The notes beneath the pieces were generated by a model. The model did no database searches and had not been told where the DNA came from. It saw nothing but the letters and a program-made list of their open reading frames with translations. DNA of 58,709 bases from a bacterium. GTDB taxonomy: Bacteria > Cyanobacteriota > Vampirovibrionia > Gastranaerophilales > Gastranaerophilaceae. Numbering within the stretch: the first letter of the stretch is position 1; each line of letters begins with the position of its first letter. Where the stretch lies: the NCBI GenBank assembly GCA_017470815.1, contig JAFUXT010000013.1, positions 1 through 58,709 of the forward strand, written 5' to 3'. This document shows positions 32,700 through 42,291 of this stretch, one piece after another. The position numbers were made by a program, and so were the translations under genes.

Positions 32700-33182
32700 T
32701 TAATCTATATACAATTTCGCTGAGGCAATATTACTTTTTGGAATATGTAATTCTTTACCATCATCAAATCTGAAAAAAGTCAAACCCTCATTTGTATCAT
32801 AATCGACAAGTTCCCCTTTAAAGATTTTTTCGGTTTCCCCCTCTAAAGGTTCTTTCAATTTTAAACTGATTCTTTTACCTTTAAATATAATAAATTCTTT
32901 TTCTGATTTGAATTTACGCTCTAAACCGGGTGAAGATACCTCCAAATAGTATTTGACAGGTATAAGTTCATCAAGAAAATCCTCTAAACTTCTTGTTATA
33001 TTTTCACAATCATCAAGGGTAATATCACGCTCTTTTGAATACAAAAATATTCTCAAAAACCAACGGTGATTTTCTTTTGAAAAATCAACCTCTATCGGTA
33101 CAAGATTGTAACGCATAGCAGTATTTTCAATTAATGGAGTAATTTTAGCCAAAATTTCCAATCTGTTTACTTCCGTTCTCAT
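32700..33182 (-). CDS. rimP: Ribosome maturation factor RimP
   Basis: 160 aa. The N-terminal alpha/beta domain holds VDFSKENHRWFLRIFLYSKERDITLDDCENITRSLEDFLDE and YYLEVSSPGLERKF; the C-terminal barrel holds EPLEGETEKIFKGELVDYD. RimP assists 30S assembly. The rimP-nusA order is the usual one. An AAAGG site precedes ATG. Confidence 0.94.
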   Translation of the reverse strand: MRTEVNRLEILAKITPLIENTAMRYNLVPIEVDFSKENHRWFLRIFLYSKERDITLDDCENITRSLEDFLDELIPVKYYLEVSSPGLERKFKSEKEFIIFKGKRISLKLKEPLEGETEKIFKGELVDYDTNEGLTFFRFDDGKELHIPKSNIASAKLYID

Positions 33183-33212
33183 CTTTTACCGACCTTTCTT
33201 TATTAGTGAAAA

Positions 33213-33236
33213 AAAGAACGGGGATACCGTTCTTTT
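33213..33236. terminator. Intrinsic terminator between trkH and rimP
   Basis: AAAGAACGG-ggata-CCGTTCTTTTT, with A/T runs on both sides; it ends the mtnP-yggT-trkA-trkH operon. Confidence 0.85.
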
Positions 33237-33351
33237 TCGACTAAAGCAATACTGCTTTCTATGCTTACATTTTATTATATCTGCTGACAGTTGTAAAGGG
33301 GTTGTAAATAAATATAAAGTGAAAAACAAAACAGTCAGTATATTTAAACGT

Positions 33352-34815
33352 TTATTTGACTTTCCAAGATTCTTTTCTAAAAAGTACAAGGAACGGAATG
33401 ATTTCAAGACGCCCAACAAGCATATTGAATATAAATATAATTTTTGTCCAAAAAGATAATGACGAATAATTCCCCATTGGTCCGATTACATGCCCAAGCG
33501 TAGGCCCGACATCACCTAATGACGCAATCGCAGAAGTTACACCGATAACAATATCGCCCTCAATTCCGATTACAAGCAAAGCGCTTACAATAAAAATTAA
33601 GAAAAAACCAAGCATAAAGAAAATTGTCTGTTTAATAACATTTGTCGGTACAACAACCTTGTCTATTTTGATACTCAAAACTGCATTCGGATGCAAAATT
33701 CTATACACTTCATTTTTCATATACTTGCATATCAAAAGCCAACGAGTCATTTTTACACCACCGCCGGCACTACCCGAACAAGAAGATAAAAACATTGAAA
33801 TAAATAAAATTAACTTCGCATTCAGACTCCACAACTGATAATCTTCACTTGAACAACCCGTTGAAGTCGCAAGCGAAAGCACCTGAAAAAATGATGCCCC
33901 GAAAGAATGTAATATTGAAAAATGATTTTCAAAATATAAAATTAAGGCCAAAATAGTGGAAATTACAATGATAATTTTTGTATAAAACCTAAATTCTTCA
34001 CTTTTCCAAAACAGGCGAGGGTCCATTTTTGTAAGAACTTTTGACTGAACAACAAAACTTGCACCTGCAATAAACATAAACACAAATATTATCCCGATAA
34101 TCAAATTTGAATGATATCCGCCAATACTTTCAGAATTTGGCGAAAATCCGCCTGCAGAAAGAGTTGACATCGCATTACAAATGCAATCAAACGGATTCAT
34201 GCCTGCAAAATAAAGGCAAAGCGCACATAACGCAGTCAAAGTCGCATAAACAATCCACAAAGCAGAAGCCGTATTTTTAATTCGAGGAGTGAATTTTTCC
34301 TCCGTAGGTCCGGGGGCTTCGGCAAAAAACATCTGTCTGCCTGCGACCGCAAACTGTGGCATTATGGCAATAAACAAGACTATAATTCCCATACCGCCAA
34401 GCCATTGCATAAATGAACGCCAAAACAAAAGTGATTTTGGAATATCAAATGAAGTTAAAATTGTTGCACCTGTTGTAGTAATACCTGAAACAGATTCAAA
34501 AAGCGAATCTATAAAACTAAACCCGTTAAATAAAAACGGAATACACGCAACCAACCCAAATGAAATCCAAGCCAAAGAAGCAACAACAAGTGCTTCGGTT
34601 CTTTTTATGTCGTTTAGAGAATCTTCGCTTTTTGAACGTTTTTCCGCTTTACGCAGAATATCCCCGACTGCCAAAGACAAAAGAGCAGCAGAAAAGAATG
34701 CAACAGCGCACTGCCATTCCTGAAAAATCAGTGCAACAACAAGCGGTATAAATATCATAAACCCGATATCTACCAACAACAAACCTATTGCATTTGCTAT
34801 ATAATTAAATCTCAT
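33352..34815 (-). CDS. trkH: Trk potassium uptake system, membrane subunit TrkH
   Basis: 487 aa with about 10-12 membrane segments and the repeated pore motifs of the Trk/Ktr family, e.g. ESVSGITTTGATIL, MSTLSAGGFSPNS, LATSTGCSSEDYQLW and TSAIASLGDVGPTLG, plus FLSSCSGSAGGGVKMTRWL. The filter Gly residues are present in each repeat. It imports potassium with TrkA. The start lies directly after the trkA stop (0-nt gap), so translation is probably coupled. Confidence 0.94.
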   Translation of the reverse strand: MRFNYIANAIGLLLVDIGFMIFIPLVVALIFQEWQCAVAFFSAALLSLAVGDILRKAEKRSKSEDSLNDIKRTEALVVASLAWISFGLVACIPFLFNGFSFIDSLFESVSGITTTGATILTSFDIPKSLLFWRSFMQWLGGMGIIVLFIAIMPQFAVAGRQMFFAEAPGPTEEKFTPRIKNTASALWIVYATLTALCALCLYFAGMNPFDCICNAMSTLSAGGFSPNSESIGGYHSNLIIGIIFVFMFIAGASFVVQSKVLTKMDPRLFWKSEEFRFYTKIIIVISTILALILYFENHFSILHSFGASFFQVLSLATSTGCSSEDYQLWSLNAKLILFISMFLSSCSGSAGGGVKMTRWLLICKYMKNEVYRILHPNAVLSIKIDKVVVPTNVIKQTIFFMLGFFLIFIVSALLVIGIEGDIVIGVTSAIASLGDVGPTLGHVIGPMGNYSSLSFWTKIIFIFNMLVGRLEIIPFLVLFRKESWKVK

Positions 34816-36156
34816 TTACATTACCTTAAAATGTTCTTTAATCTTTTGAACATCTTCCGCTTTAGTAAAGACTATAAGAATATCTTTCACTCTTATCTGA
34901 GTATCCCCTTTTGGAATAATAACTCTGCTTCTGCGCTGAATTACACCGATAATTGCAGGTGCAGGAAATCGTATATCTTTAATAAACTGTCCGTCAAAAT
35001 CGGATTTGACAGGAATTTCCAAAACTTCTGCCTCGCCTTGTTCAACTGTTGCAAGAATATCAACATCCGCTTCATCAAGGTCATTACGCACTTCATTTAT
35101 TGCGGAAGTTTTTGAAGATACCGCAATATCAATTCCGACTTTTTCAAACAACGGAATATTTAACACTTTTGAAACTCTTGCTATAACACGCTTTACTCCA
35201 AGTTGCTTGACCAAAAGCGAACATAAAAGGTTTCGTTCATCATTATTTGTAACCGAAATTGCAACATCACAACTGCCGATTTCTTCTTCGTCCAAAAGTT
35301 TCAAATCCGTACCATCACCATTGATTACAAGCGTTGAATTGAGTTCTTGTGATAAAAATTCACATCTTTCGTAATTCTTTTCGATAATTTTTGATTTAAT
35401 CTTCATTACTTCAAGATTTTTTGCAAGCATAAACCCGACATTTCCACCGCCTATTATGGCAACGGATTTCACTCTCTCTTTTTCATGGAAAAATGTACCC
35501 GCAAGAATGTCTAATGACCTTGAAGTACCCATAAATATCAATTTGTCATCCGCATTGATTTCTGTTAAACCGTTTGGAATAAACAAAAGTTCCTCTCTTT
35601 TTATCCCGACAATAATTGTATCTTTGGTAAATCCGCAGTCTTTGACCATTTTACCGACAATAGAAGATGTCGGTTTGACTTTGTATTCCAACAATCTTGC
35701 TTTACCATCCGCAAAATTTTCCACATCAAGCGCATGCGCAACTGTAACAATTCTGAAAAGTTCCTGTGTCAAAAGTTCTTCAGGCCAGATAATATTATCA
35801 ATAAAGAAATCGCCCAAATATTCATTGGATTTATCCTGCGCCATTGCATTTTGATATTCTTTTTTGGTAACAAAACAAATCGTTTTCACACCGCTTATTT
35901 TCTTAGCCGTAAGACAGGCAACAATATTTGCTTCATCTAAGGGCGAACATGCAATAAACACATCTGCGCCCATTATGTCTGCTCTTTTTAAGACTCCGAT
36001 ATCAGTTGCACTGCCGCTAACAAAACTTATATCAAGTTTGTCAAATTCTTCAGAGCGATTTTCTTCTTTGTCAATAAGCGTTATATCGCAATCTTCAAAG
36101 AATTCTGTTGCAAGCAAACATCCTATTTCCGTTGCGCCATAAATGACTATTTTCAT
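34816..36156 (-). CDS. trkA: Trk potassium uptake regulatory subunit TrkA
   Basis: 446 aa with two RCK modules. Each has a Rossmann N-part (MKIVIYGATEIGCLLATEF at 1-19; VAIIGGGNVGFMLAKNL in the second half) and a TrkA-C part (EYKVKPTSSIVGKMVKDCGF; EIPVKSDFDGQFIKDIRFP). The first fingerprint is degenerate (GATEIG rather than GxGxxG); the second is intact. It binds nucleotides at the cytoplasmic face and gates TrkH. Confidence 0.94.
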   Translation of the reverse strand: MKIVIYGATEIGCLLATEFFEDCDITLIDKEENRSEEFDKLDISFVSGSATDIGVLKRADIMGADVFIACSPLDEANIVACLTAKKISGVKTICFVTKKEYQNAMAQDKSNEYLGDFFIDNIIWPEELLTQELFRIVTVAHALDVENFADGKARLLEYKVKPTSSIVGKMVKDCGFTKDTIIVGIKREELLFIPNGLTEINADDKLIFMGTSRSLDILAGTFFHEKERVKSVAIIGGGNVGFMLAKNLEVMKIKSKIIEKNYERCEFLSQELNSTLVINGDGTDLKLLDEEEIGSCDVAISVTNNDERNLLCSLLVKQLGVKRVIARVSKVLNIPLFEKVGIDIAVSSKTSAINEVRNDLDEADVDILATVEQGEAEVLEIPVKSDFDGQFIKDIRFPAPAIIGVIQRRSRVIIPKGDTQIRVKDILIVFTKAEDVQKIKEHFKVM

Positions 36157-36163
36157 AAATTAC

Positions 36164-36457
36164 CTACCCGATTAATCCTAAAGAAGAAAAAATCATTATC
36201 GCACCATAGCGTACTATAAACTGAATAAAGAATAATACAATAACTGCAACTATCGGTGAAAAATCAAACGGTCCGACAAGCGGTATTATTTTTCTAAACA
36301 AATTCAAATATAAATCCACAGATGATTTTAAGGCACTTAATAACGGATTATCCCAATTCAGATTGGGCAGCCATGTCAAAAGACATCTGACACAAATCAT
36401 CCAGAAATATATCTGGAAACACATATCAATCGCCCATATAATTTTTGCTGCAATCAT
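36164..36457 (-). CDS. YggT family membrane protein
   Basis: 97 aa with two membrane regions. MICVRCLLTWLPNLNWDNPLLSALKSSVDLYLNLFRKIIPLVGPFDFSPIVAVIVLFFI is the YggT domain. The function is not established; links to osmotic or division-site membrane organisation are proposed for the family. ATG overlaps the stop of the upstream gene by 1 nt, and trkA follows 7 nt later. Confidence 0.88.
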   Translation of the reverse strand: MIAAKIIWAIDMCFQIYFWMICVRCLLTWLPNLNWDNPLLSALKSSVDLYLNLFRKIIPLVGPFDFSPIVAVIVLFFIQFIVRYGAIMIFSSLGLIG

Positions 36458-36867
36458 TATTCTTTATCCTCACTTTCGGAATTTTTTTCTTCCTGTTCTT
36501 CCTGTCCAAATTCTTTTTTCACTTCCGAAACAACTTTATTAATATAAGCCTGCTCATTTTTCTTTATCTGCTCCATAAACTGTTCAGGCGTCATAACAAG
36601 AACTTTCGGATCTTTTGGTGCATAATATTTTGCATAAATTTTATCAAGTCCCATCATTATAAGTGCTGAAATTATCAACACAAGCATCGGAGAAATTATA
36701 AACCCGAAAATTGGCGGAATAATATAAAATCCGGCAATTTTGAATATGTAATTAAACAGAGGATAATTAGGATTTATATTCGGGACTAATGCCAAAAAGC
36801 ATGCCATTACTACAAAATATAAATAGTAATTTATCAGTCTGTATAAAAATCGTATAAATTTAGCCAT
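36457..36867 (-). CDS. Small membrane protein with charged tail, possibly YggT-related, 136 aa
   Basis: Two or three membrane segments (residues ~12-30, 48-80), with IIPPIFGFIISPMLVLIIS recalling the YggT IIPLVGPFDFSPIVAVIV segment of the next gene. The C-terminal ~50 residues are acidic and likely coiled coil (QEEQEEKNSESEDKE). Located 3 nt after mtnP. The relation to YggT is inferred. Confidence 0.6.
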   Translation of the reverse strand: MAKFIRFLYRLINYYLYFVVMACFLALVPNINPNYPLFNYIFKIAGFYIIPPIFGFIISPMLVLIISALIMMGLDKIYAKYYAPKDPKVLVMTPEQFMEQIKKNEQAYINKVVSEVKKEFGQEEQEEKNSESEDKE

Positions 36868-36870
36868 AAA

Positions 36871-37668
36871 CTAATCCAATTTCGTTGAATTTTTACATTC
36901 ACAATTATTCGCATCTGACGGGATTTTTTCAATCATTTTAAACAACAATGATTTAAGATTTTCAACATTGTTATTGAATACTTCCAAAACTGCTTCATGA
37001 GAAACAGGAGGAACATCTCCGACCAAACCGGCGTCATAATCGGTTATCAAAGAAATATTTAACGGGCACATATTGAGTTCTTTTACCAAATATGCTTCAG
37101 GAAAAGCAGTCATATTAATAACCTGCCAGCCTTGTCTTGTAAAAAATGCCGATTCTGCTTTTGTAGAAAATCTTGGACCGTTTATTACAACAACCGTTCC
37201 GCCGTCATGAACTTTTATGCCAAGTTCTTTTGCGGTTTCAACAGCGAGTTTACGAAGTTCCGGACAATAAGTATCGGCAGGAGAAGGATGCTGAACAACA
37301 GGACCTTCAAAAAATGTTGATTTTCTGCCATCTGTCCAATCTACAAACTGATCACAAATAACAAAATGCCCCGGTTCAACTTCTTTTTGCAAACTGCCTG
37401 CAGCACAAGGCGAAATAACTCTTTTACAACCCAAATGCTTCATTGCCCAAACATTTGCTCTGAAATTTACCAAATGCGGCGGAATAGAATGATTTCTGCC
37501 ATGACGAGGCATAAATGCAACTCTGTGTTCCCCGATTTTGCCGATAAAAACACTGTCACTTGTTTGACCATAAGGCGTATCAACTTTTACTTCTTCAATA
37601 TCTTTCAGAAAACTGTAAAAACCTGAACCGCCGAATACCCCAATGTCTGCTTTATTTAATATTTCCAT
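36871..37668 (-). CDS. mtnP: S-methyl-5'-thioadenosine phosphorylase
   Basis: 265 aa. IGVFGGSGFYSFL, the phosphate-binding PRHGRNHSIPPHLVNFRANVWAM, INGPRFSTKAES, VINMTAFPEAYLVKE and the base-specific TDYDAG identify a purine nucleoside phosphorylase-family enzyme with methylthioadenosine-type features. It splits methylthioadenosine to adenine and methylthioribose-1-phosphate in methionine salvage; use of other nucleosides cannot be excluded. First gene of the operon ending in trkH. Confidence 0.9.
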   Translation of the reverse strand: MEILNKADIGVFGGSGFYSFLKDIEEVKVDTPYGQTSDSVFIGKIGEHRVAFMPRHGRNHSIPPHLVNFRANVWAMKHLGCKRVISPCAAGSLQKEVEPGHFVICDQFVDWTDGRKSTFFEGPVVQHPSPADTYCPELRKLAVETAKELGIKVHDGGTVVVINGPRFSTKAESAFFTRQGWQVINMTAFPEAYLVKELNMCPLNISLITDYDAGLVGDVPPVSHEAVLEVFNNNVENLKSLLFKMIEKIPSDANNCECKNSTKLD

Positions 37669-37730
37669 AGTTATTCTCCTTTTTATTTTATTAATATTTA
37701 TCGTATATGTTCAAAATGATATTTTAATCA

Positions 37731-37762
37731 TCAATTCACGTTTCACTATTCACGTTTCACTA
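37731..37762. repeat. Partial GTGAAACGTGAATTG repeat
   Basis: AATTCACGTTTCACTATTCACGTTTCAC, matching the end of the element at 13351-13436; the rest is missing. Confidence 0.5.
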
Positions 37763-37810
37763 TAATTATGCGTTTATTCTACAATACAAATAGGGAATAT
37801 ACAAATTTGT

Positions 37811-37872
37811 AAAAAAAAGAGGGCAAATGCCCTCATTGGAATTAAGAATAGCTGGAAGTATGAAAAAGATTA
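37811..37872 (-). ncRNA. Candidate small RNA, copy 2
   Basis: The 33-nt block 37840-37872 is identical to 5035-5067. It leads on the minus strand into the hairpin GAGGGC/GCCCTC (37819-37834) and an eight-T run. The terminator stem differs from copy 1 while remaining a hairpin, which supports an RNA. It stands between the terminator of the 38019 operon and mtnP, so it should have its own promoter. Confidence 0.5.
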
Positions 37873-37954
37873 TCTACATTAAAATAAAAACATATATTTA
37901 TTAACATTAGCCTGTTGGTCAGTTTTAATAGGTTATTTTATATAGATAAATAAA

Positions 37955-37992
37955 AAATGATGCCTTATGTTAATACAAAAGACATCATTACT
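37955..37992 (-). terminator. Intrinsic terminator of the 38019-40348 operon
   Basis: Minus strand AATGATGTCTT...AAGGCATCATT followed by TTTTTATTT. Confidence 0.8.
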
Positions 37993-38018
37993 CGGTTAAT
38001 TATAGGTATTTATGTTAT

Positions 38019-38783
38019 TTATGCTTCAGTGTGATTTTTCTTGTAAATATCCAATAAATTCGTTATTTCATCTTCATCAATTGCAGGTTTTTGAGCAGGT
38101 TCTTCAACTTTTTCATTACCTTTCATTGACGGAGTTGACTTGTCAGATTCTTCAGCCGGAAGTTCACCGTTTTTCATTTTTTCACGTTTATCAAGCCATT
38201 TTTCAACTTTACTTGCAAATGGTGTTGCAATCAACGGAACGATTACACGTTTACCTACAATAGTTGCTGCTGCCGTATCTAATACAAACTTGAATACATC
38301 TAACGCACCTTTTTGAACTTTATCATCAAATATTTTTTCAAGTCCGAGTTTTTTCAAAACGGTTTCACCTTTTTTACCCATCCACATACGCATTCTTGAT
38401 ACATTATTGGATCTTGCAATCGGGTTAAATGATTTATCAAATAATTTATTAAATATAGCACCTGAATATTTTCTCATTGCAAGGAACATACCGATTTGAG
38501 CAACAATCATCAATAAACCGTTTGTCAAGTCTAATGCTGCAACGAATTTACGTTTTTCATCAGGTATCTTTTTGTTATTCATACTTTGTGTAACATACAT
38601 TGCACAACCGATACCGTCTTTTGCAATGATTGAACCGACTACTGCGGTTGCAAGTGCTTTTTCAAGATTACCGTCAAACTTGTCGCCTAACCATTTTGCA
38701 GGTTTTAAATTTGTGGCTCCGGCAATGCCGTTTGCTATTTTACCGCCAACATAATTTCCTATTTTGCTGATACTAAGACCCAT
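38019..38783 (-). CDS. Lineage-specific membrane protein, 254 aa
   Basis: Not recognised. Several moderately hydrophobic segments (KALATAVVGSIIAKDGIGCAMY; NGLLMIVAQIGMFLAM; AAATIVGKRVIVPLIATPFA) and an acidic, Pro/Ser-rich C-terminus. ATG overlaps the stop of the upstream 521-aa gene by 1 nt (TAATG). The two probably work together in the envelope (inference). Confidence 0.55.
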   Translation of the reverse strand: MGLSISKIGNYVGGKIANGIAGATNLKPAKWLGDKFDGNLEKALATAVVGSIIAKDGIGCAMYVTQSMNNKKIPDEKRKFVAALDLTNGLLMIVAQIGMFLAMRKYSGAIFNKLFDKSFNPIARSNNVSRMRMWMGKKGETVLKKLGLEKIFDDKVQKGALDVFKFVLDTAAATIVGKRVIVPLIATPFASKVEKWLDKREKMKNGELPAEESDKSTPSMKGNEKVEEPAQKPAIDEDEITNLLDIYKKNHTEA

Positions 38784-40348
38784 TATTTGTCACCTCCCTG
38801 CTGTTGAACCTGCTGCGGAGCATTATCTTTTTTTACTCCGGCAAGTTTCGGGAAAAAGATTTCCATAAATCTCGGGTAAACCCAGTTTAGGGCGGTACAA
38901 GTGATTGGTAATGTAATGAATACACCTACACCGATTTTGGTTATCTGGTTCCAACTTTTATAGTTATTATCTACAAGTTTTTTGTATGCTTTTGCTATAT
39001 CTTTGTATATTTTTTCTTTAAGTTTTTTACCGTTTGCAGAACTTGCAAAAGTATCTGTATTTTCTAAAAGCGGTTCTAAAATTTTATCACCTTTTTCAAA
39101 CGTACATGCCGCTTGCAACTTTTTAAATGTTTTCTTAATAACATTTTCATCTGCCAAATGAGGCTCACGAATTTGTGCTTCCATCAGTTGAGTAATACGT
39201 TTATCTAAAATTTTATTTCTTTCGTGCAAAGCATCACCATAATTTTCAACTGTGAAACCGTCTTTGTATGATGAACATATTTTCTTGATAGAATCTATAC
39301 GCTGCAAAGTTCTTTCAATTCTGTGAGCACGCAAATCTGCAGGTTTATCCATTATTTCACTTAAAACTACACGGACTTTCGGGTTTGTTTCTTTTTCAAG
39401 AAGTTCCTGAACTTGTTTGCCTACCTGTTCATAAAGTTTACTTAACTCTTTTTCATCCATAGTTTTTCTGACTTTTTCTACAGGAATATCTTTGAAAATT
39501 TCTCTCAAATGGTCTTCATTTTCAATTAAAGTTTGCGCTCTGTCTTTGTAGAAAACTATCTGGTCACGATTTTTCTTAAGCGCTTTAGCATCATCAATGT
39601 AACTGTCAATTTGCTTATTTATCAATTTTGCAGTTGTCTTGTTTTCAAGATTTCTTTCGCCGATATGGATTACATTATCTTTTTCCAAGCCATCAGCAAC
39701 AATTTTTAATTGGTCATTTTTAACTCTTTCTACTCTGCTGTCAAAATCTTTACTGTATGATGCACGCTTTTCTTTAGCATCAGAACTAAACCAAGATTTT
39801 ACCAAAGATGGTTTTGATAAGCCTTCTTCTGCCATTTCTTTTTTGATTTTATTTTTGATATATGAATCGGTATTTATAACTTGCTGATCCAAGTTTAATC
39901 TTGCTTTTTTAGAATATTTCGGATTATTAAATACTGCATCAAGACCTTTATCAATATATTTTTGAACACCTGCCTGGAATAAAATAGCCAAAGCGGCTGA
40001 AACAGGCTGACGCATTGCAGTATATTGTTTTGTATTTTTTACATCTTCTTTTTCTTCAGGAGTAGCATCTTTCGGGGCATGCACAAACGGATTGTAACCG
40101 ATAAATATCGGTGCAACCAAACCGGTACCTAACGCAGTTAATAAAATACCGCCAATTTCACCTTTTAACCACTCAAAAGACTTCATAAACTCGATTGCTT
40201 TTTTGTGATGAAGCATATTCATCATTTCTTTTTCAATTTGTTTTGATGACATGCCAGTAAAATGAGGTGTTCTTTTTGTGCTTCCAGCCTTCAAATTAGG
40301 CGTCAATGCCCTTGACTGATAATTTTGATTTACAATATCTACTTTCAT
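38783..40348 (-). CDS. Lineage-specific protein with FTG N-terminal motif, 521 aa
   Basis: Not recognised. The N-terminus MKVDIVNQNYQSRALTPN followed by HFTGMSSKQ resembles other proteins here with a short segment ending in an FxG/FxS motif. A hydrophobic segment lies near 66-90 (IGGILLTALGTGLVAPIFIGY) and another near 475-500; the long middle part is charged and helical. First gene of the pair with 38019-38783. Confidence 0.55.
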   Translation of the reverse strand: MKVDIVNQNYQSRALTPNLKAGSTKRTPHFTGMSSKQIEKEMMNMLHHKKAIEFMKSFEWLKGEIGGILLTALGTGLVAPIFIGYNPFVHAPKDATPEEKEDVKNTKQYTAMRQPVSAALAILFQAGVQKYIDKGLDAVFNNPKYSKKARLNLDQQVINTDSYIKNKIKKEMAEEGLSKPSLVKSWFSSDAKEKRASYSKDFDSRVERVKNDQLKIVADGLEKDNVIHIGERNLENKTTAKLINKQIDSYIDDAKALKKNRDQIVFYKDRAQTLIENEDHLREIFKDIPVEKVRKTMDEKELSKLYEQVGKQVQELLEKETNPKVRVVLSEIMDKPADLRAHRIERTLQRIDSIKKICSSYKDGFTVENYGDALHERNKILDKRITQLMEAQIREPHLADENVIKKTFKKLQAACTFEKGDKILEPLLENTDTFASSANGKKLKEKIYKDIAKAYKKLVDNNYKSWNQITKIGVGVFITLPITCTALNWVYPRFMEIFFPKLAGVKKDNAPQQVQQQGGDK

Positions 40349-40576
40349 ACTACCTATAAACCTTCCATATATATAGAAACCAAATTAAATAAAAAATTGC
40401 TATAAATTTATTAAATGTAAATAAATATTAAGCAGATTTTATTTATTACAAATTTCTATATAAAATCCCCGAAACTACTTATTTTATTTGTATTCCCCAA
40501 TTTTTAATAAGCAGAAACAAATTTTATTATATAACAAAAAAATAAAAAAGAAAGTTTATTTTAAATTTTTACAAAA

Positions 40577-40609
40577 AAAAAGACCTTTCGTATAATGAAA
40601 GGTCTTTTT
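40577..40609. terminator. Bidirectional intrinsic terminator
   Basis: AAAAAGACCTTTC-gtataat-GAAAGGTCTTTTT, 15 nt after the thioredoxin stop. The rest of 40349-40624 shows no gene. Confidence 0.9.
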
Positions 40610-40624
40610 AAAATATTTTATATT

Positions 40625-41155
40625 TTATTTATTTTTACTGTGAAAATCGTTCATAAGTTCATTTAACTTATTCATATCGCCAAAGTTTTCATTCTTTAAC
40701 TGTTCACGTTTATCGGTTTTTGTATTGACCATATAAACAGTTGGAAATCCTGCGATTTCATACTTTTTAACCAATGCTTCGTTTTCTTTTTCATCAACAT
40801 TGACTTTTACAAAATTGAAGTGATTTTTGTGATTTTTGTAAAGTTCTTCATATATTGGCATAAATCTTATACAAAATCCGCACCAATCAGCGTAAAATAA
40901 AACTATCATAGGTTTTTTAGCCTTAATTGCTTTTGAATAAGGGATACCAAATTTATAATCTGACGGTTTTTTAGTCGGCTCGTTCGGATCCGGCTGTGCA
41001 GGTGCTTCTGCTTGTGCCTGAGCAGGAGCAGCACCATTTGTTAATAAACCTTTTACCTGATAATTTGTAACTGCGCTAAATGTTGTAGCAGCAGCAACAA
41101 GTGTTAATAAACCCATTTTTAATGCTTCTTTAGCACAAAAATTTTCTGAACCCAT
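40625..41155 (-). CDS. Thioredoxin-fold protein, probably membrane-anchored
   Basis: 176 aa. A hydrophobic N-terminal segment (residues ~12-30) and an Ala/Pro/Gln-rich linker (41-65) precede a thioredoxin domain. The active site is WCGFC (C92, C95), and AGFPTVYMV supplies the cis-Pro. Likely a periplasmic-facing reductase or isomerase, or a thiol-disulfide donor; the partner is unknown. Single gene with its own terminator. Confidence 0.85.
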   Translation of the reverse strand: MGSENFCAKEALKMGLLTLVAAATTFSAVTNYQVKGLLTNGAAPAQAQAEAPAQPDPNEPTKKPSDYKFGIPYSKAIKAKKPMIVLFYADWCGFCIRFMPIYEELYKNHKNHFNFVKVNVDEKENEALVKKYEIAGFPTVYMVNTKTDKREQLKNENFGDMNKLNELMNDFHSKNK

Positions 41156-41327
41156 GTTTTAATACCTCCATTAAATAAATACTTTAATATGTTATTACAA
41201 ACAAAATTATAATTGCAACTGAAAACTTTTTTGTAAATTAATCTTAATATATCTTAACACATGACTTGAGAAAATATATATCATAGTATATACTAAATAT
41301 ATACCCTAAAGAAATATCTCGTGTTTG

Positions 41328-41354
41328 CCCCATTGCGACAAAAGAGTCGTGGGA
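41328..41354 (+). promoter_or_regulatory. Hairpin in the sigma factor leader
   Basis: CCCATTGCGAC-aaaaga-GTCGTGGG can fold into a stem with an internal bulge about 35 nt before the sigma factor ATG. No T-run follows, so it is a structured leader rather than a terminator. Confidence 0.35.
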
Positions 41355-41388
41355 TTTGTGTTGTAAAAAATAAGAGGAGTTTAACGTT

Positions 41389-42291
41389 ATGAGCAATGTT
41401 GAGAAAGTTATTCGCATGAAAACTTGCTATCAAGGTGTAGAAAGAAGAAGCGTACAAAGAGATGAAAATGATGAACTTAATACATATTTAAGAGAAATTT
41501 CTTCTTATCCGCAATTATCAGTGGAAGAAGAAAAAGAAATATGCAAAAGAATTGAAAATGGAGATGTTAAAGCAAAACAAGAACTTATCAGAGCAAATTT
41601 GAAACTTGTAGTAACCATTGCAAGAAAAACAATACACATGTCAGGTTTACCTTTTGTTGATTTAATTCAAGAAGGTAATTTGGGATTGATGGTTGCTGTT
41701 GAAAAATTTAATTACAAATTAGGTTATAAATTTGCAACTTATGCAGGCTGGTGGATTAAACAAGCAATGTTTAAGGCAATTTCAGAGCAGTCACATTGTA
41801 TGAAAATACCTGTTTATATTCAGGAAACGCTTTCAAAATATTCAAAAATTAAATATCAAATGGAGCAATCAACGAATAATCAGGTTAAAGTTGAAGATGT
41901 TGCAAAAGAAATGAATGTAGCACCTGAAAAAATTGAAATGTTTTTATCTGCTTACACCAAAACAGTTTCAATAGAAAACGGTATTGAAAAAAATGATGGT
42001 AAAGAACTCAATGTCGCAGATATTTTGGCAGATGACAAAGCACAAATCAGTGAAAATGTTGAATATCAGTCATTAAAAAATGATATTAATAATGTGATTT
42101 CAACATTAAAAGAGCGTGAAAGAGATGTTGTGCGCATGCGTTTTGGACTTGATGATTGCGAAAAATACACTCTTGAAGAAATCGGAAACCTATACGGTGT
42201 AACCAAAGAATGTATTCGCCAAACAGAAATGAGAGCACTGAAAAAACTCAAAGCAACAGGAAGTGAATTATTAGAATGTTATATTAATTAA
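41389..42291 (+). CDS. RNA polymerase sigma70-family factor (RpoD-like, group 2 type)
   Basis: 300 aa. Region 1.2 ([14 protein letters not shown]), region 2 ([15 protein letters not shown]...[37 protein letters not shown]), region 3 and region 4 with a helix-turn-helix ([29 protein letters not shown]). There is no region 1.1. AGWWIKQAM differs from the usual TWWIRQAI, suggesting an alternative rather than the main factor. A GAGGAG site lies about 10 nt before ATG. Confidence 0.9.
   Translation: MSNVEKVIRMKTCYQGVERRSVQRDENDELNTYLREISSYPQLSVEEEKEICKRIENGDVKAKQELIRANLKLVVTIARKTIHMSGLPFVDLIQEGNLGLMVAVEKFNYKLGYKFATYAGWWIKQAMFKAISEQSHCMKIPVYIQETLSKYSKIKYQMEQSTNNQVKVEDVAKEMNVAPEKIEMFLSAYTKTVSIENGIEKNDGKELNVADILADDKAQISENVEYQSLKNDINNVISTLKERERDVVRMRFGLDDCEKYTLEEIGNLYGVTKECIRQTEMRALKKLKATGSELLECYIN

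Noticed and set aside
32819..32850. PLEGE peptide in RimP resembling the in-frame repeat peptide
   Set aside because: The DNA lacks the paired palindromes, and similar EPxxGE residues are native to RimP proteins.
33186..33419. 77-aa minus-strand ORF between rimP and trkH
   Set aside because: It spans the terminator hairpin at 33213-33236, overlaps the trkH end in another frame and has no ribosome site.
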